From Multifurca ochricompacta (lineage: Eukaryota > Basidiomycota > Agaricomycetes > Russulales > Russulaceae), in the NCBI GenBank assembly GCA_022496185.1, contig WTXG01000006.1, positions 1 to 64,000 of the forward strand: a stretch of DNA of 64,000 nucleotides, given 5' to 3'. How positions within the stretch are numbered: the stretch's first letter is position 1; every line of letters begins with the position of its first letter. A program made the translations under genes and the position numbers. Positions 46,742 to 56,838 of this stretch are shown here, piece by piece. The notes under the pieces were generated by a model. That model saw nothing but the letters and a program-made list of their open reading frames with translations. It had not been told where the DNA came from and ran no database searches.

Positions 46742-47649
46742 TCACGATGGGGGGGGTGTCACAGGCCCTGCATATACGCGTGAGCACAAATGAAATTTGG
46801 AGAAGAGGGGAGAACACGTACCAAAGAGGCCTTGACGGGGAGGTGCCTGCATGACAGCCTGCGAGGGGGTCGGACCACGAACAACAGGATGGACATTAGG
46901 ATTAGCTGCGCAATGCCAGGATCAGTAAAGAAAGGTTAGGTGACAGGATAATACATGCTCACGTCTCCACTGTGCCCATGAGGGTAGCTCTGGGCGTGGT
47001 GCCTCGATGGCGGGTGGTGGAGGTGGTGGAGCTGGGGGTGGAGCTGCTGCTGCTGCGGCCTTGCCCTTTCGCCGACCACCTGCACTTGGCTCAGGGCGCT
47101 TGATAACGGTACGCCAGGCAGGACGGGCAGGACCCTCAGGTGCAGGGGGTTCCTCTGGAGGCGGTGGAGGAGGGGCCGGGTCGTGTGGCATAAGCTCCTC
47201 TGGGAGGTACTGTGAGCGGAAGGGGGGAGGAGGGGGGGGGGGGTTAGTGCACCCTGGCAGATAGAGGGATCGGGAGTCAATCACCTTTGGGCGCCAGTCA
47301 GGAGAGTACTCGCCGCCTGCGCTATGCTTGGCTTTGACAGCCATTAACTCTGCGATCTCACTGGAGGGGATTTGCGCAGAAGGGTGAGAAGATGTTGAGT
47401 GAGGTTAAAAGTGAAATGAAGTTGGGCGTACTGTTGCAATGCGCGTCGTTCATCTCGTAGCTTTCCAACTTCCTGGAGTAGGATACGGACTTCGCTCGCG
47501 AGGGCTTTGCTAAAGTCGTTCAAGTACCTGTGGGATGGGGGGGGGGGGGGGAGATATTTAAAAAAAGAATTATTGATTTACGGGAGAACGTACTTTGGGG
47601 TTGCGCTGGGGGAGAAAGCTGCGCCAATTGGTTTATTATTGGAGGCCAT
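46742..47649 (-). CDS. Conserved fungal coiled-coil, proline-rich protein
   Basis: Start at 47649 (MASNNKPIGAAFSPSATPKY), which continues across an intron into LNDFSKALASEVRILLQEVG and KLRDERRALQ, a short amphipathic coiled coil. The next exon gives HEIAELMAVKAKHSAGGEYS and PDWRP, then Pro-rich tracts (PPPPPPP runs, PAPEGPARPAWRTVIKRPEP) and PRPELPSWAQW. Two small end exons give NPNVHPVVRGPTPSQAVMQA and PVTPPPS, stop at 46742. The chain is basic and partly disordered. Introns hold poly-G and poly-pyrimidine stretches. I recognise the pattern as a common basidiomycete protein but not its role. A scaffold or RNA/chromatin link is possible; unproven. Confidence 0.6.
47537..47551. repeat. Poly-G run (15) in an intron
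   Basis: A run of 15 G lies in the first intron of the coiled-coil gene (C-run on the coding strand, just before the acceptor), where it may serve as the polypyrimidine tract. Confidence 0.7.
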
Positions 47650-48568
47650 GTAAAAAAGAAAATATTTGAGGGAATCTGTCTGTCGATGTCGATGTCGATG
47701 TCGATGTCAATGTTGATTTTGTTGTTATTGATTGATTTTTTGTGATTGTTGTTGGTGAGCCTTGTTGCCTGATTTGGTAGATTGACTCCTCCCACCTCCC
47801 ACACTCACACTCACACCCACACCCACTCACCTTCATATCATTTCTCCTCTCCTCGAGCGGGAATATCACTTACTGACTTATCGATTCTCTGATCGCACGA
47901 CCCCCCCGAAATCCACGGGTCAGCGGGCCAAAGCCTTAACCCACCCGGCCCTTTTCCTGTTGAACAGTCACTCCTTCCCTTCGTTTCTGAATCATTACCA
48001 TTCAAATCTTTGTCTCTCCACCATGCACAAGCGGGGCAGCTGCAGCTGCTACTCATCTGAATCTGAGAATATATGTAATTATACCGTTAGATGCATGACC
48101 TAATTAATAAATCTCAATCTCATGGGATCCACTAGGTCCACTGGCACACGCAACCTGGCGTAGTTCAGCAGCCTCTGTGCCCATTGCCACCTGCGCATAT
48201 GGCTTCTGCTCATTTATATGACGAGCATTGAGATCGTGAGAGATGGCAGGAGGACTGGTACCTGGGATCTCTCTGTCCCTGTATCTGTGTATCTGTTTAA
48301 CCTTGGCTTTGCGCTAAAGTAGTCACGTGATGGCTGGAGAGACCAAAGGGGTTTCTCGGTGAACGGCTCTGCAACACGGCGCTCCAAAATGCACGATCTT
48401 ATGATCTAGCACGCGTTATGAGACAGGGACAGGTTCAAAGGGCGCGAAACGGGGTTATCGTTATCAGACCTCTCTGTACATTTGACATTGATTGACTTAA
48501 GCGTACTAGAGATGATGTACAGGGGTAATCGTAATTTAATACTTTTTTTAACGGGGTAAGAAATCCGC
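47650..48568. other. Intergenic: promoter of the coiled-coil gene and 3' side of the membrane-protein gene
   Basis: About 0.92 kb. It holds the GTCGAT microsatellite directly upstream of the coiled-coil gene, a TCACGTGA palindrome at 48323-48330, and no recognisable gene. Confidence 0.4.
47682..47711. repeat. GTCGAT hexamer microsatellite
   Basis: Four perfect plus one imperfect copies of gtcgat, 33 bp upstream of the coiled-coil gene start (minus strand), in its likely 5' leader. Confidence 0.7.
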
Positions 48569-49968
48569 TCAAGAAGGGGTGCCTCTTACAAGATCGGGTT
48601 GATACATGGGTGTCCAGTCAATCTTGCGGTTCACAACAGAGCGGTGAATGATGGCCTCCCATGTCCTGAACCACTCGCCTTCCCGCACCCCAATCAGGAT
48701 CCTTGGACCATCCGGTGTTTGGAAGAGGTTAGGCACTGCGCCGGGCTGTACGCCGTTTGGGGGCAGCATCCAACGTTTCAACGCGTATGCTCCACCTGCT
48801 ACTGTCCAGCGACCGCCGCCTTTCGAATTGAAGTGCTGGTATAGTAAAATAAAAGGATACACGAGGGTGACAGTGAGCAGGATCTTCAGCCATGTTTTGG
48901 AGAGGGCACGCGAGAGGCGCGAGTCGGGTCGCACGACGACCTTGTTGACACGTACTTCAAAGTTGATGGCCACACGCCCACGGTAACGTGTAGATCTGAT
49001 CGCGTCTTCAATGGCAGCGTGGAGAATACTCAGGTTCCAACCATGAACGACCTGTATCATGCGCATGCACGCGTCAGTTGGTTCGATTGATTCATTTTGA
49101 AGAGTGAGCTTGCCTTCTCGTAGACGAATTCTTTGAACTTTGCACGGCTCTTGCAATAATCGTCTGCCCACTGGCGCAAGGTCCAAGACGACTTGAGTAC
49201 ATCCGTCTCGCGCGGTCGTATCACCGTGCTCGCCTTGTAACCCGGTTCGCGACTTGCCACATCCCGCGGACCTACCCAAGGAGGTAGCCCGCGAACGCGG
49301 CGTTCGTTCGACCATTCCTTGAATTTCTCAACGTGAGCGCTCTCCGCCTTGGTCGCTGACCCAGGCAGTCCGGTCTGCCGCACCATGCGGCCCCGATAGA
49401 CGGGTTCATCGTCCCCCACGGTCCATTGGGTGGCCTGCGGCAGGACTCGATGTCCAATATAAAAGCTAAAGTCCGTAACAGTTTCCGTGTAGGTTTGAGT
49501 TGACGTGCCGCCATTGAGGCCAGGGTTGGTCACCGTACGTGTGCGACTTTCAGAGTGATAGCCGGCACAGTGGACCAAAAAGATGGGCAGACTCTCCGCC
49601 TGGGAGAGCAAGAAGCGATATAGGGCTTCACCTGCAACATAGGAATGGGAGACCGTTCAGCGAAGTGACCGTGGTGAAGGCGACTACTCGTATGCACCAT
49701 CTTCGTTTAAATGAGGGTCATGAGAGATAACCTCGTCACCGGAGACTTGAAACTCCGCAACGTAAGGGGTAAATGGTGGAGGAGGTGGAGGTTCCTCAAC
49801 TCCTCGTGAACCGAGTAGAGCAGGATCAGGATCAGGATCAAAGTCAAGAGCCGTGTGTTCCGCATTTTGGTCCAAGGTGGATAGCGCGGCGTCTGCTGAA
49901 CTTGCTGCAGGCCCAGACTCACCAGCCCAGCTCAACACTTCGAGGGGGACTTCAGCTTTGGACATCAT
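48569..49968 (-). CDS. Conserved fungal membrane protein of unknown function
   Basis: Start at 49968 (MMSKAEVPLEVLSWAGESGP). It has an acidic, Pro-rich segment, then LPIFLVHCAGYHSESRTRTV and TYTETVTDFSFYIGHRVLPQ, EPVYRGRMVRQTG, RGLPPWVGPRDVASREPG and SSWTLRQWADDYCKSRAKFK. An intron of GC-AG type (49052-49113) joins FVYEK to VVHGWNLSILHAAIEDAIRS. A hydrophobic segment follows in WLKILLTVTLVYPFILLYQH, then GGGRWTVAGGAYALKRWMLP and a cytosolic tail, stop 48569. This is a widespread fungal orphan family with one or two membrane spans. I know no assigned role. The frame from 49611 downstream is clean and conserved. The tail DWTPMYQPDLVRG suggests an extra soluble module. Confidence 0.7.
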
Positions 49969-50880
49969 TCTAGGTGGTGGTGTGTGTCCTTCCCATTTCC
50001 TATTTTTATCACAAGCCCGACACCGCCACCATACATCATTAAATCTCTCTTCCCTCTTCCTTCCTCCTCAAGAGACAGAGGATCGAGCCCAGGGCTCACA
50101 ACTTATATCAGCAGCAGGAGCAAGAACAGGCAGGGAACAAAAATCTACCCGTGGGAGATATTCGCTTCGCAGGTGATTTGCTGGGCTGGGTGGGTTGCAT
50201 TGCAGCGTGCGTGCATTTACTTGGGTTGATCGGTTGCAAACAGTGGTTATGGGGCAGTTTAGCGACCCTCAAGAGACATTGCAATGGCATTGCTCAGTTA
50301 GTTGCTTGTTGTGGATGTGGTTAGGAACCAGATCCCTCAATATTAGTATCACTCGCACTCGCACAATGCGCCTACCGCTCATCTTTGAATTGAGCCCTCG
50401 GATCCGGCGCAAAGGTATTGATTAGGTCAGGTTTGTCAACAATGCAAAGTTACGACTATAACGAAAGTGTTGCGAAGGCAGCGGGGGGAAATATTCTCGC
50501 GACAGCGACGGTAACGACTATCTACCGGAGACCGCTGGTATTGATATGCGAGGAAAAGGGGTAAGGCATTTTTTCTCACCTGCCTGAGTCAAGTTCTCAA
50601 ATTCGCATTAGCAAGGAAGCAGTTTCGTCCGAGGAAGAGGAAGAATATAGATAAGCACGGGTGGAGGAACTGACTGCGGTGCCATCTCTACGACTCGTCC
50701 ATATATATAACCCCTCGTCGCCACCCCTACCAACGAACATCGTACCCTCAACAGCTCTGGGCCACGTCCACGTACCCTCAACAACTCTGGGCCACGTCCA
50801 CATACATACCCTTTGAGCAGGACTCGGGTTTTTCTTCGCCCTCAACGGAGACGACAGGTCGCTCTCCTTTCTTTTAAACC
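49969..50880. promoter_or_regulatory. Divergent promoter region, membrane protein / receptor-like gene
   Basis: A 912-bp gap. Near the right end are an AT-rich TATATATAA (50701-50709) and a 30-bp tandem duplication (50741-50800). No gene was recognised. Confidence 0.45.
50741..50800 (+). repeat. 30-bp tandem duplication in the promoter of the receptor-like gene
   Basis: Two adjacent 30-bp copies (cgtaccctcaaca-R-ctctgggccacgtcca) differ at one base (g/a). They lie 80-140 bp upstream of the start codon at 50881, just after a TATA-like sequence, so they may duplicate a control element or lie in the leader. Confidence 0.8.
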
Positions 50881-52726
50881 ATGGGTGTCGCGATATCAAG
50901 ACACAATACACCGGACTATCAGACCCTTGGCACATCCAACATCACAAGTTCCAGGCTTGTAACCCACACTTTTTCCACCACCCCTTACACGAGCTTCCAG
51001 AGTGGTTTCATCTCCGTCAGTTTCTGATGCCCGTTTGTACGTCCACCACATTTGACATATCACCTATGCTTCGCAGGCAATTGTCGGTGCTGCATTTCTT
51101 TCAGCCCTCTCGGTGATCATGCTTGTTATTGTGCGTGGACTCCCTTCCCTTGACAGGGCCTTCAGTTAACATCCTCCCTTAGTTGAACATCTCTAGTCCG
51201 CCTTCGCGTCTTGGAGATCACACCCACATCCCGGTTTTGTTCGGCTCCTTAATCATGTCCAATCTCTTGCAGGCCATTGGTACAACCCTGAATACTCAGT
51301 GGGTCTTTCAGGGAGGAGTGTCGTCAGGGACACTGTGTAGCGTTCAAGGTACGCTTGCTTTGGCGTCCTGTATATGCTTATCCTGCCAGTCTCACGGCTG
51401 TCCCATCATCCAGGCGGCATCAAGCATGCTGGCAACGTCGGCACTGCGGTGTGGTAAGCGAGAATGGCTCTATTACGGCACAGCCGTCAACTCAAGTAGT
51501 TTGGCAGGTCGTTTGCTCTCGCTCTCCACGCCTTCTGCCTTTTGTTCTTGCGTTCACGTTTATCGAAGCACAGCAAGTGGTTCGCATTTGGCTTCGGATG
51601 GACCTTCATCTCCTTCATCGTCATGATTGGTCCACTGGCGATTCAAAAGAAGGCCCTCGGTCCTTACTTTGGTCCTTCGGGATTCTGGTGCGCTGCATAT
51701 GTTTCGTGCCAATGACGCTGTCTTCCCCGTTGACTTGTATTAAAGGTGTTGGATTACAGTTCAGTACCCTGCCGAGCAGACTTTCCTCGAGTACATGTTG
51801 GTAAGTCCTGTCTCTTCCTGGTGCTTACAATACCCAACTTGCAGCGTTCATGCGTATCTTCTTGTTTGGGCTTAGGAATGGATTTCCGCTTTCTTCAGCT
51901 TTGTACTTTACGCGGCCGTTCTCCTCCGCGTGCGTGGAAACCTCGTCCAAGACAGCGATGGAAGGTGGTTCTTGCGATGGGTTAGACGTAGTGAAAGCTG
52001 GCAGCTTGCATTCACAAGGGACTATCTTGACTCGTGCACCGTCAAGATGGCTGCAATCATCGTGTGGTATACTTGTTTGTATAACTCCATCATGACCTTT
52101 GGTTGATTCGGTCCGAATCATTTTCAGGTTTCCCGTACGTGTTACCCTAATTTCTTCCCCCCCCCTTCCCCTCTTGGTTGATTAAAAGAGTCCGCTCGCC
52201 TTTACCTTAGGTGATATATACCGTGCTCATCGTTCCAATCTCAATTGCGCGTTTGTAAGCTACACCGGTGTCCGCGTGCCGCAAGGCTTCACATTTACGG
52301 CAGACTTGCTATTCGCGCTTGGAGGTCTGTCTGTTTTTACCATAGATTCCGTTCGTCCGCTATTATATACAGTTGACGCGGGCCACCTTAGGTTTTGCTA
52401 ACCTGCTGCTTTTCGTCGGTACACGACAATCTATACCCGACCTCAGCACGATCCCAGAATTCTCCACACCTCGATCGCGTGTGGATAAGGACTCACCGCA
52501 GGCAGTCGGTATTACCCCTTTCGTGCTCGTGACTGGCAACGCCGAGGATCAGCCCGATAGAACGACGACGACGACAACGACGATGACGACAAGTCATCCT
52601 GATGAGAATGCGTCTGCGTCATGGTCTGAGGAGGCAAAGTTAGAAGTGCTGGACCATCGTGCGAGCGTGGGCTCATCTATAATGAGTTTTGCATCTCATG
52701 AGTCCATTCAACCGCTCAGGAGTTGA
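50881..52726 (+). CDS. Seven-transmembrane receptor-like protein (fungal GPCR)
   Basis: Start at 50881 (MGVAISRHNTPDYQTLGTSN) with a short outer N-terminus carrying an Asn-Ile-Thr sequon. Hydrophobic spans follow in order: AIVGAAFLSALSVIMLVI, PVLFGSLIMSNLLQAIGT, SFALALHAFCLLFL, FGWTFISFIVMIGPLAI, EWISAFFSFVLYAAVLLRV, IIVWYPLAFTLVIYTVLIV and DLLFALGGLANLLLFVGT. The cytosolic tail is long, Ser/Thr-rich and ends SIMSFASHESIQPLRS, stop at 52724. The layout fits the cAMP-receptor/Git3-like fungal GPCR group, which signal through heterotrimeric G proteins. About nine short introns, all with GT...AG. The ligand cannot be told. A seven-span transporter is the alternative. Confidence 0.6.
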
Positions 52727-53181
52727 AAGTGAACGTAGTAGTAGTAGTATTTGGCATTAGCACTACATTATCACTCTTTTCCCCTCCCTTACTATGCTTA
52801 TGTGTGTTGATCTCCTGGGACGGCAGCATGAAAGGATGTAAGGTGCCTATTCCCGAATAATAAATCACCACCCCCGCGTATGCACTTCGCCCAATGTATA
52901 TCCATACCAATTGGACGTCAGGGCAGAAATTTGAATGAAAAAGAACAGAACCCCCCCTAAAAATGGTGTGCGTGGACGGACGGGGTCGTCGTCGTAGACG
53001 TAAGCACGGAACAGACACGGGGGTATAAGGTTGTTTTTTTTTTTATAGCAAGTTCTTACAACATGTAAAAAACACCACGATAAGATGTAATAATGGGCCA
53101 GTTCCCCGAAACCACCGTTTCTATGGGTCAGTTTACATTGGGCGCAGGCACGCACAGCACACCAGCTAGCGGGGCGCGAAA
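52727..53181. other. Convergent intergenic region
   Basis: 455 bp between two gene ends. Contains a T-run of 12 near 53033-53044. No gene was recognised. Confidence 0.4.
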
Positions 53182-54725
53182 TCACCAAGCCCCTACTTGC
53201 ACCCACGGATCATCTGTCATATCTGAGCCTTTTATGTCCATGATCTCATCAACGACGGTCAGGTCATCCCAATCCTGCTCTTCTTCCTCCTGTTGGAGCA
53301 CCTCAGGGTTAGTGCCCACGATGGAGATAGGGGCACCTGCAGAACTAAAGGCAACCTCCAAGCGAGAAAGGGCATCCTGCGCGTTTTTGTCCAATGAGGC
53401 GACCGGCACGCAATCCGAGGTTACCGGATGCTCAGCCAAGATATCACCTTCTAGTGCCGGGAACAGGCGCAGTTTGAGATTGTATGGACCTCCGTTGACG
53501 TGTTCGACACACTCGGAAAGCTCCTCGCACACGTCTTCAATGTCCACCGTGAGGCACTCTACGTGAATATGACGTAAAGATCCGCTGGCAGAGCCAACAT
53601 GCGTAATGTGGATGGTAATTGAGAGGGCGAAAATAAGGGAGTGAAGCGGACACGCTCCAGAGCCGGAAGTGACAAGTTTTCGGTGGGGAGAAGGATACCC
53701 GAACTGAGGACCAGGCCGCGGAGGTTAGATCCGGCTCGCTGAAGGATGTGGGTAGCCCATCTTGCATTCTCAGCTGGTGCCGCGTTTTCAAAGGCACCAA
53801 TCTCGAGGGTGTCAAGGTTGGACCGGATAGCCAAATCGGCGGATGCGAAGAGGGGATCTCCGAGGAAGGTGTTATGGATGGCAAGGTGAGTCAGGGTAGG
53901 GATGGAGAAGAGGCTCGGTAGGATAGGTGGGGCCGGGTGAAGATTACCGCCGGCTAAGAGGGACGATGTATCAGTTGGAGTAGTTGAGGGAGGTGAGTGC
54001 CGAGGATCCGAGTGACAGGGGAGCGCGCGGGTGATGCGAGAAATGGAGAGAGATTTGAGATTAGGCAGGGCGAGGGCAATGGCCATAACAGTCCGCTCGG
54101 TCCTGATTTGATTTGTGGTTAATTTAATTTATTTAAAAATGGTGGATGGAATGGAATGACGCGGGAGAGGAGAGACTCACAGTGAAGAAGAATGAATCGC
54201 ATCTTCTTGACAAGGCTCGATGGAAAGATCACTCAGTTGGTCAAGAGTAGAGAAAGAGGATATCGCTGAGGGGGAGAGTTCTGTGGAAAGGTGGAGAGAA
54301 AGGGTAGTAAGGCGAGGGGTGATGGAAATAAGGCGACGAAGGGCGTCTGAACACGTTGCTTGTTGTGTGAGAGGGTCGAGAAGGTCGAAGGGACCGGTGG
54401 TGGTGATGTGGAGAGTTCGAATATGAGATGCCTGGTGTACTGACACGTGATCTAAGAAACATTGAAGCTTGGCTAGAGATGATAGGGTAACAGACTAGAG
54501 AGATTTTAAAAGTGAGTGAGTACGATGCTAGGGGACATTCAGGGGGAGACTTGAACGTACGTTGTACAATGCGGGTAAGCAAAGGGTATAATTGTGATGG
54601 GAAACTAGGGAGAGAGAGTGAAGGGCGTTGATATCAAGAAGTTGAGTGATAGTCAGCTGAATCTCCACTGGAAGGGTTAACCAGTAGGGTGAGAGGGATG
54701 AAGTTGATGAGAGGTTCATGTTCAT
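53182..54725 (-). CDS. F-box-like protein
   Basis: Start at 54725 (MNMNLSSTSSLSPYW). The F-box reads LTLPVEIQLTITQLLDINAL and HSLSLVSHHNYTLCLPALY. After two introns, leucine-rich stretches follow: SHIRTLHITTTGPFDLLDPL, LRRLISITPRLTTLSLHLST, IALALPNLKSLSISRITRAL and LPSLFSIPTLTHLAIHNTFL. Then DLAIRSNLDTLEIGAFENAA and LRGLVLSSGILLPTENLSLP. The C-terminal exon encodes VECLTVDIEDVCEELSECVE and a very acidic end (LQQEEEEQDWDDLTVVDEIM), stop 53182. It is likely a substrate receptor of an SCF ubiquitin ligase. Lineage-specific F-box expansion is common in basidiomycetes, so no function is assigned. Introns lie near 53548-53558, 54087-54180 and 54480-54560. Confidence 0.7.
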
Positions 54726-54807
54726 AGCTAGCTGGACGATGGAAGGAGCAGTAGCAGTAGCAGGCAGCAGCGGCGCACGCAATAGGGACAACAGGATGGA
54801 TAGATGA

Positions 54808-54918
54808 TGATAATATATATATATACATATATATGGATTATGTATACGTATATGTGAAATGTAAATATATCTATATAGATATATATTATATTATTATATT
54901 ATAATTATAATTATAGTA
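54808..54918. repeat. AT-rich simple repeat
   Basis: Almost pure TA/AT dinucleotide and ATT runs (atatatatatatac, then attatattattatattataattataatta). It can form cruciforms and may be a nucleosome-poor promoter element of the F-box gene that starts at 54725. Confidence 0.8.
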
Positions 54919-55161
54919 CGAGTGGTGTCAGCGTGGGTGTGTGTGTGGGGAAAGGAAGGGAAGGAAAGGGAAGGGAAGAGCCGACTAACACGGGATAGCA
55001 CGAGCACGGGAGGTAAGAAGACTGAATATATGTGTGTGTCTGTGTGTCTGTGTCTGTTCGTTCGTGATGATCGACGTCTTATCGAATAAGCATAAGTGTA
55101 GTCGCCCGTCAGCGTCCTCGTCTATCGGTTTCGAGCCTGAGCCCCAGTTTCCGGTTTCCCC

Positions 55162-55208
55162 ACGATACGATACGATACGACACGACAGCGACACGATACG
55201 ACACGACT
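55162..55208. repeat. (GATAC)n / (GACAC)n minisatellite
   Basis: Interleaved copies of cgata and cgaca units in about 47 bp (acgatacgatacgatacgac, then acgacagcgacacgatacga). Confidence 0.7.
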
Positions 55209-55317
55209 ACTGCGACCCCATCAATACCCGAGCATATCGGGCTCTGCTTGCTCCAGCTCCTTCTCCTTCCTTCTTCTTTCTTCCTTCCTTAGACGGACGA
55301 TCCTCATGGCGCTCGCT

Positions 55318-55408
55318 TTCTATTCTACCCTTACCCTTCCCCCCCCCTTCCCCCCTTCCCCCCTCTCCCCTCCTCCCTCCTCCCTCCTTTCCCCTTCCTC
55401 CTTCAATT
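55318..55408. repeat. C/T-rich polypyrimidine tract
   Basis: About 90 bp almost free of purines on the plus strand, with runs of C up to eight (ttcccccccc, ctccctcctccctcc). Low complexity; it could form a triplex. Confidence 0.75.
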
Positions 55409-56444
55409 ATTAATATTAACACACTCATGAAAGTGCCATCCCCCCTTAATGACAAGAATGGTTTAATAACCGTAACCGAAGCTGACATGCGCTAGGGGCA
55501 CATTTAGTGCACTTGATTGGGTCCCGTTTTCATCGGCTTGTAATATCGTCGCCCGAGTACCTGAGCACGGCGCATCTGCTTCGCTCCTCTTCTTTGATCT
55601 TGATGATGACACTGCCCCTTAGTTCCCTCTTACTCGAAATCAATCGGTCCGCCATCTTCGCGGGACACTCATACACATATTACTATATCATATCAAAGTG
55701 GTACAGTAAGAGTAAGCTCCCGGGTCGAGTCCTTCGAACCTGTTAGTTACTACTCTCATGGCCTTTCTATCATCCGAGAGCATATAATCAAATCGCTCCT
55801 GTTAAACGTCAACCCTGGCTGTTACTTTTATTTTTATTTTTTTGCTAAAAGTCCAATTTTCCTCCTCCACTCCGCACTCCGCTGGCGCCTCCCCTCCCCC
55901 CTTCCGTCGGCGTGCTTCTATGCTGAGTTCAAAGAAGGCGATCCCGACATCAGGATTTCTAATCACCCATGGATCCGTGGTTCTTCGCTCCATCATGGGA
56001 ATCTTTCGCGCTTTGGGTCTTAGTGCCTGTCTGTTTTTTTAGTCTGATACGGACTTATCGGTTCGTTCTAGCATCACCGCCACAGGTTTTGCATTAATTA
56101 CCAAGGCAATACTTGTCATTGCCCTTGCTTGGGCTCACTTTGCTACACTACACTACCAATATGGTCAGAGGAGAGAAAATCACATTCTGACTATGACTAC
56201 TAACGAAACACGTGCTAGATGATAGTAGAACTAGCTGGGGGGCTACTAGCTAGGAAATAGTTCAGTCCCGTTTGGGAGGAGAGTCAAGTTCGATATTATA
56301 TCGATATCGATTGTTAATGTCTGCCCCTGCTGCTTCAACTTGACACTTTAATTGTACTTGTACTTTAACTTAACTCTGGTCGTCGCGTACGTCCCACTCC
56401 ACTCTTTTCCCCCCTTCCCCCCTCCTGAGGTTGAGGTTGAGGTA

Positions 56445-56476
56445 CACGTGAAACCCCAACGAAACGCGATCACGTG
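56445..56476 (+). promoter_or_regulatory. Pair of E-boxes (CACGTG) upstream of OLE1
   Basis: CACGTG occurs at 56445-56450 and again at 56471-56476, 26 bp apart, about 365-395 bp upstream of the OLE1 start. SREBP/Sre1-type bHLH factors use related sites to control fatty-acid desaturases in fungi; that link is inference. Confidence 0.4.
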
Positions 56477-56838
56477 CTCTTTTTAAATTTATTTACCCCA
56501 AAGGGATTGAGCTTCAGTTCAGAGTCTGGACGCTGTCCCTTGATCATCATTATCATTAACTTGGACCAACGTTATCAAAGTCAAAGGACTACCTTTATAC
56601 TTCTTATGATGTAGTGAAAAATTAACAGAAATACAGCAAATGTGAGTGTAATTGTCAATGTGAGTTATCAACACACTACAAGTAAGTGAGAGCCGGTCGC
56701 CCCAAAGATTGTGCCATGAATATCTCTCTACCCGGGTACATAAGCCGCACGAGGCAGCCACAACCTTACTTAGTGACCGACCGTTCCACCACCACCACTC
56801 TTCTCTCTTCCTCCCTTCTCCCCCTTTGTTTTTCTGTG

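Larger units (their letters stand above)
54726..56838. other. Repeat-rich intergenic region upstream of OLE1
   Basis: 2.1 kb without a recognised gene between divergent genes. In order it holds an AT satellite (54808-54918), a GATACGACAC minisatellite, a long C/T tract, then AT-rich DNA and the OLE1 promoter with two E-boxes. Short frames near 55034-55495 and 55507-55746 have no motifs. Confidence 0.5.

Noticed and set aside
55034..55495. 153-codon plus frame in the repeat zone
   Set aside because: Made largely of minisatellite and C/T-tract sequence; no splice or promoter support.
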